Shown here piece after piece: positions 46,289 through 54,813 of a DNA stretch of 64,000 nt. The stretch spans positions 186,001-250,000 of the forward strand of contig CACDWG010000001.1 in the NCBI GenBank assembly GCA_902556425.1, given 5' to 3'. The translations under genes were made by a program, and so were the position numbers. Below the pieces are notes generated by a model. It saw only the letters and a program-made list of their open reading frames with translations, made no database searches and was not told where the DNA came from. Numbering within the stretch: position 1 is the first letter of the stretch; every line of letters begins with the position of its first letter. Origin of the DNA: UBA4421 sp002704225 (GTDB lineage Bacteria > Pseudomonadota > Gammaproteobacteria > Pseudomonadales > Azotimanducaceae).

Positions 46289-46858
46289 TCAAACCAACCG
46301 AGTCACAACACGACGCGGCGAGTTTCTTGTGTCAGCAAATTTCGCAACATCAAGGGCCACCCGCCGCTTGCCCTCTGGAGAATCATAAAACTTATTCCGC
46401 AGGTCGTCTTCGTTAGCAAAACAGCACAGCGCTAAACCGTTCCAGTCTTCGCCTGAAAATCGGTGCACGACGGATAGTTGATAGTAATGCGTCATGGCGG
46501 TATGCACATCCAATGCGATAGGCGCATGCTGCTCGCGCCAATGCGTGTCCGCTGCCTTGGGGCCAATTTCTGGATTTGCCACCATTGGAAAGACGCCCGC
46601 GATCACCGGCAACATATCGTGGTCAAGCATGCTCAGAGGTTGATTTAATACGGCGCGCTCATTGACGAGATACAAACCCACATCTGTGTGTTGCTTGAGA
46701 TCCATGAGGCTTTCAGAAGTGCCGAGAACAAGCGCTGCGAAGGGGAGGTGTTCGGTCGTTTCCGCTGACGCCTCAAACATAAGGCTTTGGCTCGCTTTAG
46801 CCACTTTCCTCGCTTCTGGTTTATCCGCAAAAACTGCCGCTATTTTTAGTGTGGACAT
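46289..46858 (-). CDS. EthD-domain-like protein
   Basis: A 189-residue protein. The C-terminal half has a ferredoxin-like EthD-type pattern (THWREQHAPIALDVHTAMTHYYQL, key residues W, H, H and Y; then FANEDDLRNKFYDSPEG). The N-terminal half (LGTSESLMDL and so on) looks like a second, degenerate barrel. EthD-like proteins accompany ether, aromatic and polyketide catabolism with unclear roles. The ATG has AAGGAG upstream. It follows an SDR gene on the same strand by 11 bp, so they form a unit. Confidence 0.75.
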   Translation of the reverse strand: MSTLKIAAVFADKPEARKVAKASQSLMFEASAETTEHLPFAALVLGTSESLMDLKQHTDVGLYLVNERAVLNQPLSMLDHDMLPVIAGVFPMVANPEIGPKAADTHWREQHAPIALDVHTAMTHYYQLSVVHRFSGEDWNGLALCCFANEDDLRNKFYDSPEGKRRVALDVAKFADTRNSPRRVVTRLV

Positions 46859-46869
46859 GTAAATTCTCC

Positions 46870-47628
46870 TTAGCGTGTTTTGTCGCCTGGGGCGCGAATC
46901 ACATAACGTGGTTTATCTGCACGCAACCTGACCCAGCTTTTGCCACTCTCGGGTTCTTCCATGAGTTCGACCACGTCCTTTGCAAGATCCTCAGGGGCCA
47001 TAAAAAGGGCGTCATTGGTCTTTTGGGCGTGAGGTATGATTTCAGTGGCTACGGCGCCAGGGCAAAGGGCATGTATACGAATGCCTCGTCTGGCGAGCTC
47101 CGGTGCCAAGCTTCGCACGAGGCCAACCACCGCGTGCTTGCTCATCGCATAAAGCGGGTCAATTGCGTAAGGGGTTACACCAGCGAGAGATGCGGTCACA
47201 ACGATTGCCGCGCCAGGCGCCAACAGCGGCAACAGCGTCTGCAAGCCGAACACGACCCCGTCGACATTGACACTCATCATACGCCGGTAGCGCTCTAAGG
47301 TTGCTGCCTCTAGCTGATACTCAGATAACGGTACGTCTGGCGGCGCAATTTGAATGCCTGCATTGAGGTGAATGAACGTTGGCGAGCCCAGACGTGCGCT
47401 TTCAGAGGCTAGGTAGTCCGCGAATTGCTGCCATTGATCGAGATCGCCAACATCCAAAACCCGGTACAGCGCGCCAGTCTCTTCTGCTAGCGCTGAACCT
47501 TTGGCGTCATCGACGTCCAGCGCAAGCACATTAGCCCCAGAGTGTCTCACAGCTCTGACAACGGCTGCGCCGATACCCGATGCCGCGCCTGTTACAATCC
47601 AAAATCCAGCGTTGTCGTTTTGATCCAC
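46870..47628 (-). CDS. Short-chain dehydrogenase/reductase
   Basis: A 252-residue SDR. TGAASGIG is at about 13-20, S147 (TASLAG), Y160 and K164 (LYAMSK) form the catalytic set, and NVDGVVFG follows the NAG motif. The start is a GTG at 47628, preceded by AGGAG. It is upstream of the EthD gene and convergent with the SDR of the BVMO run, which suggests two facing catabolic units. Confidence 0.9.
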   Translation of the reverse strand: MDQNDNAGFWIVTGAASGIGAAVVRAVRHSGANVLALDVDDAKGSALAEETGALYRVLDVGDLDQWQQFADYLASESARLGSPTFIHLNAGIQIAPPDVPLSEYQLEAATLERYRRMMSVNVDGVVFGLQTLLPLLAPGAAIVVTASLAGVTPYAIDPLYAMSKHAVVGLVRSLAPELARRGIRIHALCPGAVATEIIPHAQKTNDALFMAPEDLAKDVVELMEEPESGKSWVRLRADKPRYVIRAPGDKTR

Positions 47629-48045
47629 GTTTAAATCTCCTGGAGCCTAGTATTTGACGAATACCACGCAGTGCCTTGTTCTGCTAAGCCGCTTCCGACT
47701 TTACGAAGACAATTATCCGTTACCGAACACTGATTGATGTAGAGCGACCGTGCAAGGTGAACTTCAGCACCCGCCGATTGTGCCTGAAAGTCGTTCTCTG
47801 TTCCGGCTGAGGCTGGCATGATCTCTTTGGTGAAATTGCGGTGCTTACGGATTGACAAGCGATTCGGGCTGCAGAGAGTTCATGGTGATTGAGATGGGCA
47901 AACGGCGAGTAAAGGACTGCTGATGCTGGATGGAAGGCAGGTAGCGATAAAGGCTGATGCTTGGCAGTCTAGCGTAACCGTTGAACAAGCTGCCTTGGTG
48001 TTAGCTGTTTCGAGGCGTGATGGACTTTAGTGGAGACAAGAGTAG
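47629..48045. other. Intergenic region, 417 bp
   Basis: A 75-codon minus-strand frame (47631-47858) immediately upstream of the SDR has no recognisable domain and no ribosome-binding site, so it is left out. No repeats or terminators were noticed. Confidence 0.35.
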
Positions 48046-48507
48046 ATGACCCTTACTGTTAGAAATGCAAGACAGAATGACAGCCAACGCTGCATGGAAT
48101 TACTTCAGAGCCTCGCAAGTTTTACCGGTGGCTCAACCGACCCCCTAGCGCCCGAAATTTTCGACCAGCTTCTCGATAACACCCGGGGCGAGGTTTTTGT
48201 TGCGGAAGGAGGCGGTAGAATCCTCGGCATGGCTTCAGTTTCATACAACCTCGCGATGCGATATGGCGGTGAGTACTGCCAACTTGAGGAGCTAATCGTC
48301 GATCCCGCCGGTCGTGGTCAGAACATCGGAGGCCGTTTGGTGGAAAAAACGGTCGAGCAGGCAAAATTGCGGGGATGCGCGGAGTACGGCCTATATCTGG
48401 TTGAGACCACCGAGCAAAACCTGCCTTTCTACGAAAAGTACGGATTCAAAAAGGTTGGCTCAGAACTAAGGCAGTCCTTGAGAAGCGAATACTGCCAAAA
48501 CAGGTAG
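48046..48507 (+). CDS. GNAT family N-acetyltransferase
   Basis: A 153-residue acetyltransferase. VRNARQNDSQRCMELLQSL opens the fold, VFVAEGGGRILGMASV is the central strand pair, and the acetyl-CoA loop is EELIVDPAGRGQNIGGRLVE (key motif R/Q-x2-GxG: GRGQNIG). LYLVETTEQNLPFYEKYGFKKVG is the usual end. AGTGGAGAC lies before the ATG. The acceptor is unknown. Confidence 0.9.
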   Translation: MTLTVRNARQNDSQRCMELLQSLASFTGGSTDPLAPEIFDQLLDNTRGEVFVAEGGGRILGMASVSYNLAMRYGGEYCQLEELIVDPAGRGQNIGGRLVEKTVEQAKLRGCAEYGLYLVETTEQNLPFYEKYGFKKVGSELRQSLRSEYCQNR

Positions 48508-48551
48508 AGAGTAGCGCTAACGTAGCGGTCTAAAGAGGAGATACGAAATCG

Positions 48552-49046
48552 GTGAGACGGTTGGTGATGGGGCTGATGTTGGTGTCTCTCGTTCGCTCAA
48601 GTTGGGGTGAGCAGCAGCTGACGGACGTGTCGATAGAAAAACCCGATGCTTTTTCGCTGATATGTGCCTTCGCCGCGAAAAACCAAATTTTTGAAATCAC
48701 CTTGGTGTTTGGGGAAAAACAACGAGAGGGGAAGCTCGAGGTTTTCGATACTCGCCACAAAGTCGTCGTTGAGAGTGTTAGGGCGCCGGTGACGCACGAA
48801 AACGGTTCTTGGGTCTTAAAGACAATCAACGACAGCGATTCAGTGGCGACGTTTCGAGAACACAGAATTGGCAAGTCAAACTTCGCTTACGAAAGACGCT
48901 CACTGATACAGATGGGCAAAACACCGCCACTGGTCACGTTAGATCGAGGCCAGTGCAGTAGGCTAAGGGAGCTTCATAGGAAGGGACAAACCTCTGGAGG
49001 TCGCCTTGAAGAGAAGCGGATGGTTGGTGAGGTCATCGAAGAATGA
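48552..49046 (+). CDS. Small secreted protein
   Basis: A 164-residue protein with a signal peptide ending SWGE (MRRLVMGLMLVSLVRSSWGE) and two Cys (C39 and C137). Start: GTG at 48552 with AGGAG 11 bases upstream; an ATG five codons in (48567) would shorten the signal peptide. The mature region is mixed strands (FEITLVFGEKQREGKLEVF). No family recognised. Its stop overlaps the next ATG (ATGA), so they are co-translated. Confidence 0.65.
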   Translation: MRRLVMGLMLVSLVRSSWGEQQLTDVSIEKPDAFSLICAFAAKNQIFEITLVFGEKQREGKLEVFDTRHKVVVESVRAPVTHENGSWVLKTINDSDSVATFREHRIGKSNFAYERRSLIQMGKTPPLVTLDRGQCSRLRELHRKGQTSGGRLEEKRMVGEVIEE

Positions 49047-49336
49047 GAACGGTATTGAGTGGTGTGTTCTTGCTGTGTCTGACGGGCTTAAGTTGGGCTG
49101 AGCCCTGCTCAGTCCCATTGCCTGACCAATGCTCGAATCTCGGTTGCGTTAACGATGAAATGCGATCCTGTGAGTCTAAGGCTGACGTCAAAAGACTCAG
49201 TCAAACGCCGGCCGCAAAAGAAAACATCAATATTTGCCTTCGCAAAGCGGTCAAAGATCAATCGAAAGCCTTAACAGTCGATGCTGTCGTTGCCGCTCTC
49301 GTTACTTGCCAGAATGTGGACGCTGCTGAGTCGTAA
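49043..49336 (+). CDS. Small Cys-rich secreted protein
   Basis: A 97-residue protein with a signal peptide (MRTVLSGVFLLCLTGLSWAEP) and at least six Cys in the mature part (PCSVPLPDQCSNLGC, then RSCESK, ICLRK, VTCQN), pointing to a disulfide-rich periplasmic or secreted protein. It overlaps the preceding small secreted gene by four bases (ATGA). No family recognised. Confidence 0.65.
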   Translation: MRTVLSGVFLLCLTGLSWAEPCSVPLPDQCSNLGCVNDEMRSCESKADVKRLSQTPAAKENINICLRKAVKDQSKALTVDAVVAALVTCQNVDAAES

Positions 49337-49457
49337 AACGCACCAACGCAGGTTTGCTGTTGCCACTAAATCGGGTCACGCTGGCGATGTATTGACAAAA
49401 GAGGCTAAATTAGAGGCGCGACGCACCACGCCCAGACATCAGAACAGGAGAGATCGA

Positions 49458-51335
49458 ATGTCTAATCCCTTTGAGCCTCTTTCGGCAGCAGAAATCCAAG
49501 AAGCTGTTGCCATATTCCGCCAAGCCCACAGCGACGAGCGAGCAGTGTTCTGTTCATCGGGTCTAGAAGAGCCGGCAAAAACCGAGGTAAAAGCGGGTAG
49601 GGCCGCAGACCGAGTAGTACGATTTTTGGGTACGGACAGCGAGTCCGACGGCGGCTTTGAGGTCCTGGTGAATCTCTCGAAAAAACAGGTGGATCGACTG
49701 GACCGATTGCCCATTGAGGCTCAAGCCCCGTACGGTTATCTGGATCTGGGTGTTGCCATTCAACTGACCAAGAACCATCCCGAATGGCTGGCAGCAGTGA
49801 AAGCCCGAGGGATTCCCTGCGACACCGATGAAGATCTTAAGCGTATTCAAATTGACCCATGGCCTGCAGGCGGGTATCCCGTGGTCGAGTTGCCAAAAGG
49901 GCATCGGGCGGTTCGCTGTATCGCCTTTGTGCGCGAAGATGCGACAGACAATGGCTACGCTCGCCCCATCCATGGTCTGATTTGCCACGTGGACGTGACG
50001 GATCAGCAGGTGGTTTTGGTGGAGGACTCTGGCTTGATACCCATGCCGCCACATTCTGGACGTTTCGATTCGGCTCACCAGCAAAGCACGCGGACTGACC
50101 TGAAAGACTTGGAGATCGTACAGCCCGAGGGGCCCAGCTTCGAGGTGGACGGTTACCGAGTGAAATGGCAGGGCTATGAGTTTTCTGTGTCCATGCATCC
50201 GGTGCACGGTTTGGTCTTGCATCAGCTGTCGCTGCAGGATCGGCCACTACTGTATCGAGCAGCGCTATCGGAAATGATCGTGCCCTATGGGGATAGCGAC
50301 AACATGCACTCGTGGAAACACGTGCTGGATGCCTCGGAATACAACATGGGTATGTTGGTCAATTCCTTAAAGCTGGGCTGCGATTGTTTAGGTGAGATCT
50401 TCTATTTTGACGTACATCAGGTGACTTGGGAGGGCAAGGTCAAGTCTGTAGAGAATGCCATCTGCATGCACGAGGAAGACTACGGTATTCAATGGAAACA
50501 CTACGACAGCGAGTCTCAAACCAGTGAAGTGCGGCGCTCTCGGCGCTTGGTCATCAGTTCGATCTTTACCATCGGAAACTACGACTACGGCTTTTACTGG
50601 TACCTGTACCTCGACGGCACGATCCAAATGGAAATTAAGCTAACGGGCATCGTCGGCGTCAGCGCGGTGACGGCAGAAAGTCACAACCCCAGCCAATCAC
50701 CATTGATTGCCGAGGGGTTGGCCTCGCCAGTACACCAGCATGTCTTTTGTTTTCGCCTAGACTGGGATTTAGACGGCGGTGCGAACTCGTTGTATGAAAG
50801 TCAGATTGAAGTTTTGCCGGTCAGTGATAGCAATCCAGACGGCACTCAGTTTCAATCCGTCTCCCGTCATTTGACCGGCGAGACTTCGGCAAAGCGAAAC
50901 ATTGCCCCAGAGCAAAGTCGCCACTGGAAGGTTGTGAATCCCACATCCTTGAACGGTTTGGGTAATCCCGTGTCGTACAAGCTTTTGCCTGCTGGGTCTC
51001 CGTCGCTGTTGGCCGCAGACAATTCGGCCGTGGCTCGTCGGGGTGCTTTTGGCAAGCATCATATCTGGGCAACGCCCTACACAGAGGGTGAGTTCAGCGC
51101 GGCAGGGGCGCATACCGTCATGCACGACGGTGGTGGCCTGCCCGAGTACACCAAAAACGATCGAGACATTGCCGAATGTGATCTGGTTATGTGGCATACC
51201 GTGGCTCTAACCCACGTGCCACGGCCCGAAGATTGGCCAGTGATGCCGGTGGAATACACCGGTTTTCACCTGATACCCGTGGGTTTCTTTGATCGTAATC
51301 CCACATTGGACTTACCCTCTAAGTGTCACTCGTAG
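49458..51335 (+). CDS. Copper-containing primary-amine oxidase
   Basis: A 625-residue copper amine oxidase that converts primary amines to aldehydes, ammonia and hydrogen peroxide. The TPQ-forming Tyr is Y375 in NYDYGF; the catalytic base is D291 (LDASEYNMG); copper ligands are H426, H428 (HQH) and H586 (LTHVPRPEDWPVMP). The open frame runs from 49281, but the ATG at 49458 has AGGAGAG upstream. No signal peptide is seen. It stands after two small secreted genes, with no functional link visible. Confidence 0.93.
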   Translation: MSNPFEPLSAAEIQEAVAIFRQAHSDERAVFCSSGLEEPAKTEVKAGRAADRVVRFLGTDSESDGGFEVLVNLSKKQVDRLDRLPIEAQAPYGYLDLGVAIQLTKNHPEWLAAVKARGIPCDTDEDLKRIQIDPWPAGGYPVVELPKGHRAVRCIAFVREDATDNGYARPIHGLICHVDVTDQQVVLVEDSGLIPMPPHSGRFDSAHQQSTRTDLKDLEIVQPEGPSFEVDGYRVKWQGYEFSVSMHPVHGLVLHQLSLQDRPLLYRAALSEMIVPYGDSDNMHSWKHVLDASEYNMGMLVNSLKLGCDCLGEIFYFDVHQVTWEGKVKSVENAICMHEEDYGIQWKHYDSESQTSEVRRSRRLVISSIFTIGNYDYGFYWYLYLDGTIQMEIKLTGIVGVSAVTAESHNPSQSPLIAEGLASPVHQHVFCFRLDWDLDGGANSLYESQIEVLPVSDSNPDGTQFQSVSRHLTGETSAKRNIAPEQSRHWKVVNPTSLNGLGNPVSYKLLPAGSPSLLAADNSAVARRGAFGKHHIWATPYTEGEFSAAGAHTVMHDGGGLPEYTKNDRDIAECDLVMWHTVALTHVPRPEDWPVMPVEYTGFHLIPVGFFDRNPTLDLPSKCHS

Positions 51336-51451
51336 GAAGGGGATTTTGAGGCCGCAGCCGTAATTCAGCGAGAAGCCGGTGCAATGTCCCGGCATCTCGA
51401 GGGTTCCGCCCTAGGCTTCGGCACTGGGGCGGTATTGAAGTCTGTCTGGGC

Positions 51452-51485
51452 GACCCTCTGGCCCGTCGAGAGGGCCAGTGAGGTC
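51452..51485. terminator. GC-rich hairpin between convergent genes
   Basis: CTGGCCC (51458-51464) pairs with GGGCCAG (51472-51478), and GACC (51452-51455) with GGTC (51482-51485) outside a small bulge. It lies between the amine oxidase and the LLM gene. No U-tract, so the role as a bidirectional terminator is only plausible. Confidence 0.35.
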
Positions 51486-51507
51486 TGCCAGTGGCTGCAA
51501 CGGCAGC

Positions 51508-52356
51508 CTAAGCAATCACCTGTTCGGCTACTTTGTGCAGGCGCTCTACCGGGTCGCCTTCACCCATCATGGGCATGACAACCCGAGTTACGCCGACGGC
51601 TTCCAGTTCAGCCAAAAACTCTTTTCCGCCAACGCCTGGCCACATGCAGGTGATTTCAATCTCGGAAAGGTCTCGGCCAATGGCGTCGCATTCCTTCCTC
51701 AGGCTGTCCATGTGCCCTTTGAGTTCAGCCGGATCGCCACTCGGTGCAAACCAGCCGTTGCCCAACTGGGCGGTTCGCTTAAAGATCTTACCTTTGACGC
51801 CGCCCATGACCACGGGGAAAGGGTTTTGAATGGGCAGTGGATAGCTTTTGAACCCATGCCAAGAAATAAAATCACTCTCGTGTTCAACCACCTCGCCAGA
51901 CCAGATTTTGCGCATGCCTGCCACGTAGTCGTCAAAACGTGCACCACGGCGCTCGAAGGGCACGCCCAAGGCATCGAACTCTTCCCGCAGCCAGCCGATT
52001 CCTACTCCCAGCATGAATCTGCCGTTAGAAATGAAGTCAAGGCTGGCGGCCTGCTTGGCCATGTAGATGGGATTTACTTGCGAAAGAATGTTCACCCCGG
52101 TAGCCAGACGCAGGGTCTTGGTAGACGCTGCTACGGCGGACAGGGCGATCAGAGGGTCGACGAAGTTGGTTTCGGGGGCTGCGCCCATGTTGCCGGATTT
52201 GTTGTAAGGGTATTTTGAATCGTAGTTCACCGGCACGATCACGTGTTCGAAAGTCCACACCGACTCATAGCCCAGTGATTCCACCAATTGCGCTGTTTGT
52301 ACGATTTGATCTGCCGACTGCACGCCGATGTTGATTGGAATGATGCCTACTTTCAT
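51508..52356 (-). CDS. LLM-class flavin/F420-dependent oxidoreductase
   Basis: A 282-residue LLM enzyme of the TIGR03619-like kind. MKVGIIPINIGVQ is the start, VWTFEHVIVP and LSQVNPIYMAKQAASLDFIS (key: LATGVNILSQ, then SNGRFMLGVGIGW) follow, and GGVKGKIFKR and TRVVMPM are near the end. GAGGG precedes the ATG. F420 or FMN dependence is not determined. The enzyme stands next to an alpha/beta hydrolase on the same strand, with about 170 bp between them. Confidence 0.88.
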   Translation of the reverse strand: MKVGIIPINIGVQSADQIVQTAQLVESLGYESVWTFEHVIVPVNYDSKYPYNKSGNMGAAPETNFVDPLIALSAVAASTKTLRLATGVNILSQVNPIYMAKQAASLDFISNGRFMLGVGIGWLREEFDALGVPFERRGARFDDYVAGMRKIWSGEVVEHESDFISWHGFKSYPLPIQNPFPVVMGGVKGKIFKRTAQLGNGWFAPSGDPAELKGHMDSLRKECDAIGRDLSEIEITCMWPGVGGKEFLAELEAVGVTRVVMPMMGEGDPVERLHKVAEQVIA

Positions 52357-52530
52357 TTTCTGACCCTCGTGCTGTAAAAGCCTTGATGGTTCGGGATATT
52401 GTCTCTAGATGCAATGCTCTCGCCTAACGTAAAGCTCATCTAGACGTTTCGGGCAGCATTGTAGGCCGTCGAGGATTTCGAGTCGCAATGGAGCTTTGGG
52501 GAAGTTCCGGTGACCGCGAACAGTGCGAGT

Positions 52531-53475
52531 TTAATCCTGCAGAAAGTGGCTGACTCTTGCATGCAGTTGGTGGCGATGCTTTTCCAGCAACAGCGAGTGA
52601 GTACCCTGACCAATCACTGTAATCTCTTTGCTTGGTGCATGAGTTAGACGCTCAAACAGCCGTTGCCCTTGAGCCGGTGTGGTTTCGACGTCTCGGTCCC
52701 CGACGATGATAAGCACAGGTGAACGAATCAGGCTGGGATCGTACCAGTCAGCGCCTGTTTCTCGACATTGGCTGTAGTCCTTCATGACGCCGGTAGGTGC
52801 TCGTAACACGCCTGTTTCGTCGAATCTGGGGTCGCAGCTGGCAGTGTGCTGGCACCAACGTCGGCGCGCCTGTTCGCTGATCATGTCGTCGATTTCCCGA
52901 GCGTCCAGTCCTGTGGCCCACCGACGCATCATGTTTTCCACGTCCACGGTCCGATAAGCCCCAAGCGCGTTAGCTGGCTTCCCCGTCGGTTCTAGCCCCT
53001 CAATCCACAGGGCACCGCTGAGCACAAGGCGGTCTATGTTGTCCGGGTGCTGTCCCGTGTAGCTGGCGCAGATGGCAGTACCCCAGCTATAACCGATTAA
53101 GTTAACGCTCTGAATGTGTCGGCTATGGAGAATGTGCGAGACGGCATTTTCCACCTCCAAAACTGCGTGGGCGGTGTCCACCAAGGGTGGGTGGTTCGTC
53201 GGAGCCTGATCCATTTCATTGGGACGGTCTGATTGGCCGTAGCCCAGCAGATCCAAGCACCACGCATCGAAGCCTTGTTCGGCCATGAGGTCCATCCATG
53301 ACTGACCATCAATCGCGTAATCAAAGGTGTCCGTGGCGCCGTAGGTTGCACCGTGAACGAACAGTGCGGTTTTGCTGGCCGAGCCAGATTGGGGATTTTC
53401 TAGGCGCTTGTTGCGCAACAGCACTTCGTAGCCGTCTAGGGCGCTGGGGATTCGATGATCAGTGGTCACAATCAT
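52531..53475 (-). CDS. Alpha/beta hydrolase
   Basis: A 314-residue hydrolase. FVHGATYGATDTFDYA is the oxyanion region, CLDLLGYGQSDRP follows, and the nucleophile is S130 (LIGYSWGTAI). The acid is in IIVGDRDVETTPAQG and the His in GQGTHSLLLEKH. No signal peptide. It is downstream (same strand) of a lipoprotein gene, 18 bp away, so they form a unit. Confidence 0.9.
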   Translation of the reverse strand: MIVTTDHRIPSALDGYEVLLRNKRLENPQSGSASKTALFVHGATYGATDTFDYAIDGQSWMDLMAEQGFDAWCLDLLGYGQSDRPNEMDQAPTNHPPLVDTAHAVLEVENAVSHILHSRHIQSVNLIGYSWGTAICASYTGQHPDNIDRLVLSGALWIEGLEPTGKPANALGAYRTVDVENMMRRWATGLDAREIDDMISEQARRRWCQHTASCDPRFDETGVLRAPTGVMKDYSQCRETGADWYDPSLIRSPVLIIVGDRDVETTPAQGQRLFERLTHAPSKEITVIGQGTHSLLLEKHRHQLHARVSHFLQD

Positions 53476-53493
53476 GGGGGGCTCAAATGCCGG

Positions 53494-53937
53494 CTAAGGG
53501 TTTCGAGGCCCGAGGCGGTATAAATAGGTTTCCTCAACGCTTTCGTTTTGTGGACGATTACCGTACTTGGCTTCCCACGCGTCAGAAAATGCCGCAAAAA
53601 TTGTCGGATCGTTCACTCTGACCGCCGCCATTTCAAAAATTTCATCGCCAGAACGCAGTCGAACGTTGCTGTTTTGCTCGATATCTTCAACCCAGTTGGC
53701 TTTGTTATCTCCCGCAAACACGTGCAGATGACTCGCAACCTCTACGACCCACAGGTTGACCGAGTAAGCTTCATCGACTCGAGTTTCCAATTGAATGATG
53801 TTGTCTTGAGCGATCTTGTCTAACGATTGAGGCAAGGGTGAAACTCGACCCTCTAATGAGCCGCCAGAAATGGGCAGATATTCTGCACACCCCATAACGA
53901 GCAACCCAATCAATCCGGTCGTAATGAATTTTCGCAC
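53494..53937 (-). CDS. Lipoprotein with split-barrel-like domain
   Basis: A 147-residue protein with a lipoprotein signal (LLVMGC, Cys17) and a domain resembling pyridoxamine-phosphate-oxidase-like split barrels: NLWVVEVASHLHVFAG, then NVRLRSGDEIFEMAAVRV and KYGNRP. The start is GTG at 53937 with GGGAGG upstream. Such folds bind FMN or F420 in relatives; binding here is only suggested. It precedes the hydrolase gene. Confidence 0.7.
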   Translation of the reverse strand: MRKFITTGLIGLLVMGCAEYLPISGGSLEGRVSPLPQSLDKIAQDNIIQLETRVDEAYSVNLWVVEVASHLHVFAGDNKANWVEDIEQNSNVRLRSGDEIFEMAAVRVNDPTIFAAFSDAWEAKYGNRPQNESVEETYLYRLGPRNP

Positions 53938-54253
53938 CTACCGTTCCTCCCTTAAGCCCATTGCCGCACCGCAACGTTGATCGGTTTTCACTCTAAAAGG
54001 TCTCAAACCCCACCATAACCTCTTCAAGCTGCTTAACTGAAGCACCATGTGAATCGCATGATGTGTTCTTCTAGAATGTCACTCACAGGAAATGCTGTTG
54101 CAAATACAGCCTTAAGTGCCCACCAATAGGACGCGAAAGCCCTAGATTTATCGAGCTTTTGCTTTTTATTAGGCATTTCAAGCGGTAGTTGAGGAGGCTT
54201 TCCTTCGATTAGAGTGGTGGCAAGATCTTCGCGCAAAGATTTGGAGGCGAGAC
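53938..54253. other. Intergenic divergent region, 316 bp
   Basis: Divergent promoters for the lipoprotein and the 54254 gene are expected here. A 76-codon minus-strand frame (54033-54263) overlaps the start of the plus-strand gene and looks non-coding. Nothing else recognised. Confidence 0.35.
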
Positions 54254-54676
54254 ATGAAAGCACTTAAGTGGTTGGGCGGCACCCTGGGGTTATACGCGTT
54301 GTTTGTAGTGATTTTTGAAGCAGGCTACTTGGGGTACGCCCAACCCTCATTTGAAGACTCTGGAATACCCATGCTTGTTCTCACTACCACGAAGACGTCT
54401 GGTGAGACCCAAAATACGATGCTCGCTCGTATAACCGTAGATGAAAAAATCTATGTTTCGGCTCACCATTGGTCACGGGGTTGGCACTCGAATGCGATAG
54501 AGAACCCGGACGTGTTGGTTACTATCAAAGGTGTGCGCTCCGCCCGAAGAGCCGTGCCCGTCGAAGGCCCAGAGTTTCAAAACGCTGCAGAAGCATTACC
54601 ACTAAACTTTCCCGTTCGTTTGTTGATGGGCTTCCCGCTACTTGAGCGACAAATTCTGAGGTTGGATGAGGTTTAG
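54254..54676 (+). CDS. Membrane-anchored nitroreductase-like (DUF385/Ddn) protein
   Basis: A 140-residue protein: an N-terminal membrane helix (about 8-28, LGLYALFVVIFEAGYLGY) followed by a domain with LVLTTTKTSGETQNTMLARI, then IYVSAHHWSRGWHSNAIENPDVLV. The LTTTGRKSGxxR and WxxNxxANPxVxV patterns of F420-binding Ddn-like proteins are partly recognisable, with some positions changed. GGAGGCGAG lies before the ATG. It pairs across a divergent promoter region with the lipoprotein at 53494. Confidence 0.7.
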   Translation: MKALKWLGGTLGLYALFVVIFEAGYLGYAQPSFEDSGIPMLVLTTTKTSGETQNTMLARITVDEKIYVSAHHWSRGWHSNAIENPDVLVTIKGVRSARRAVPVEGPEFQNAAEALPLNFPVRLLMGFPLLERQILRLDEV

Positions 54677-54813
54677 CGCAAATTAAGCCCTATCAAACCC
54701 CTGTCTGGTCTCGTAAATCCGGCTTAAGGGAAACCTGCCCAGAGCGACAGGGCTACCTTGCGAGACTGATCGATGGGCCCAATATCGCGCTGATTTGGTA
54801 ACGAGGGACGAAT

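Noticed and set aside
54033..54263. A 76-codon minus-strand frame
   Set aside because: It overlaps the start of the better supported plus-strand gene and its product has no family features.
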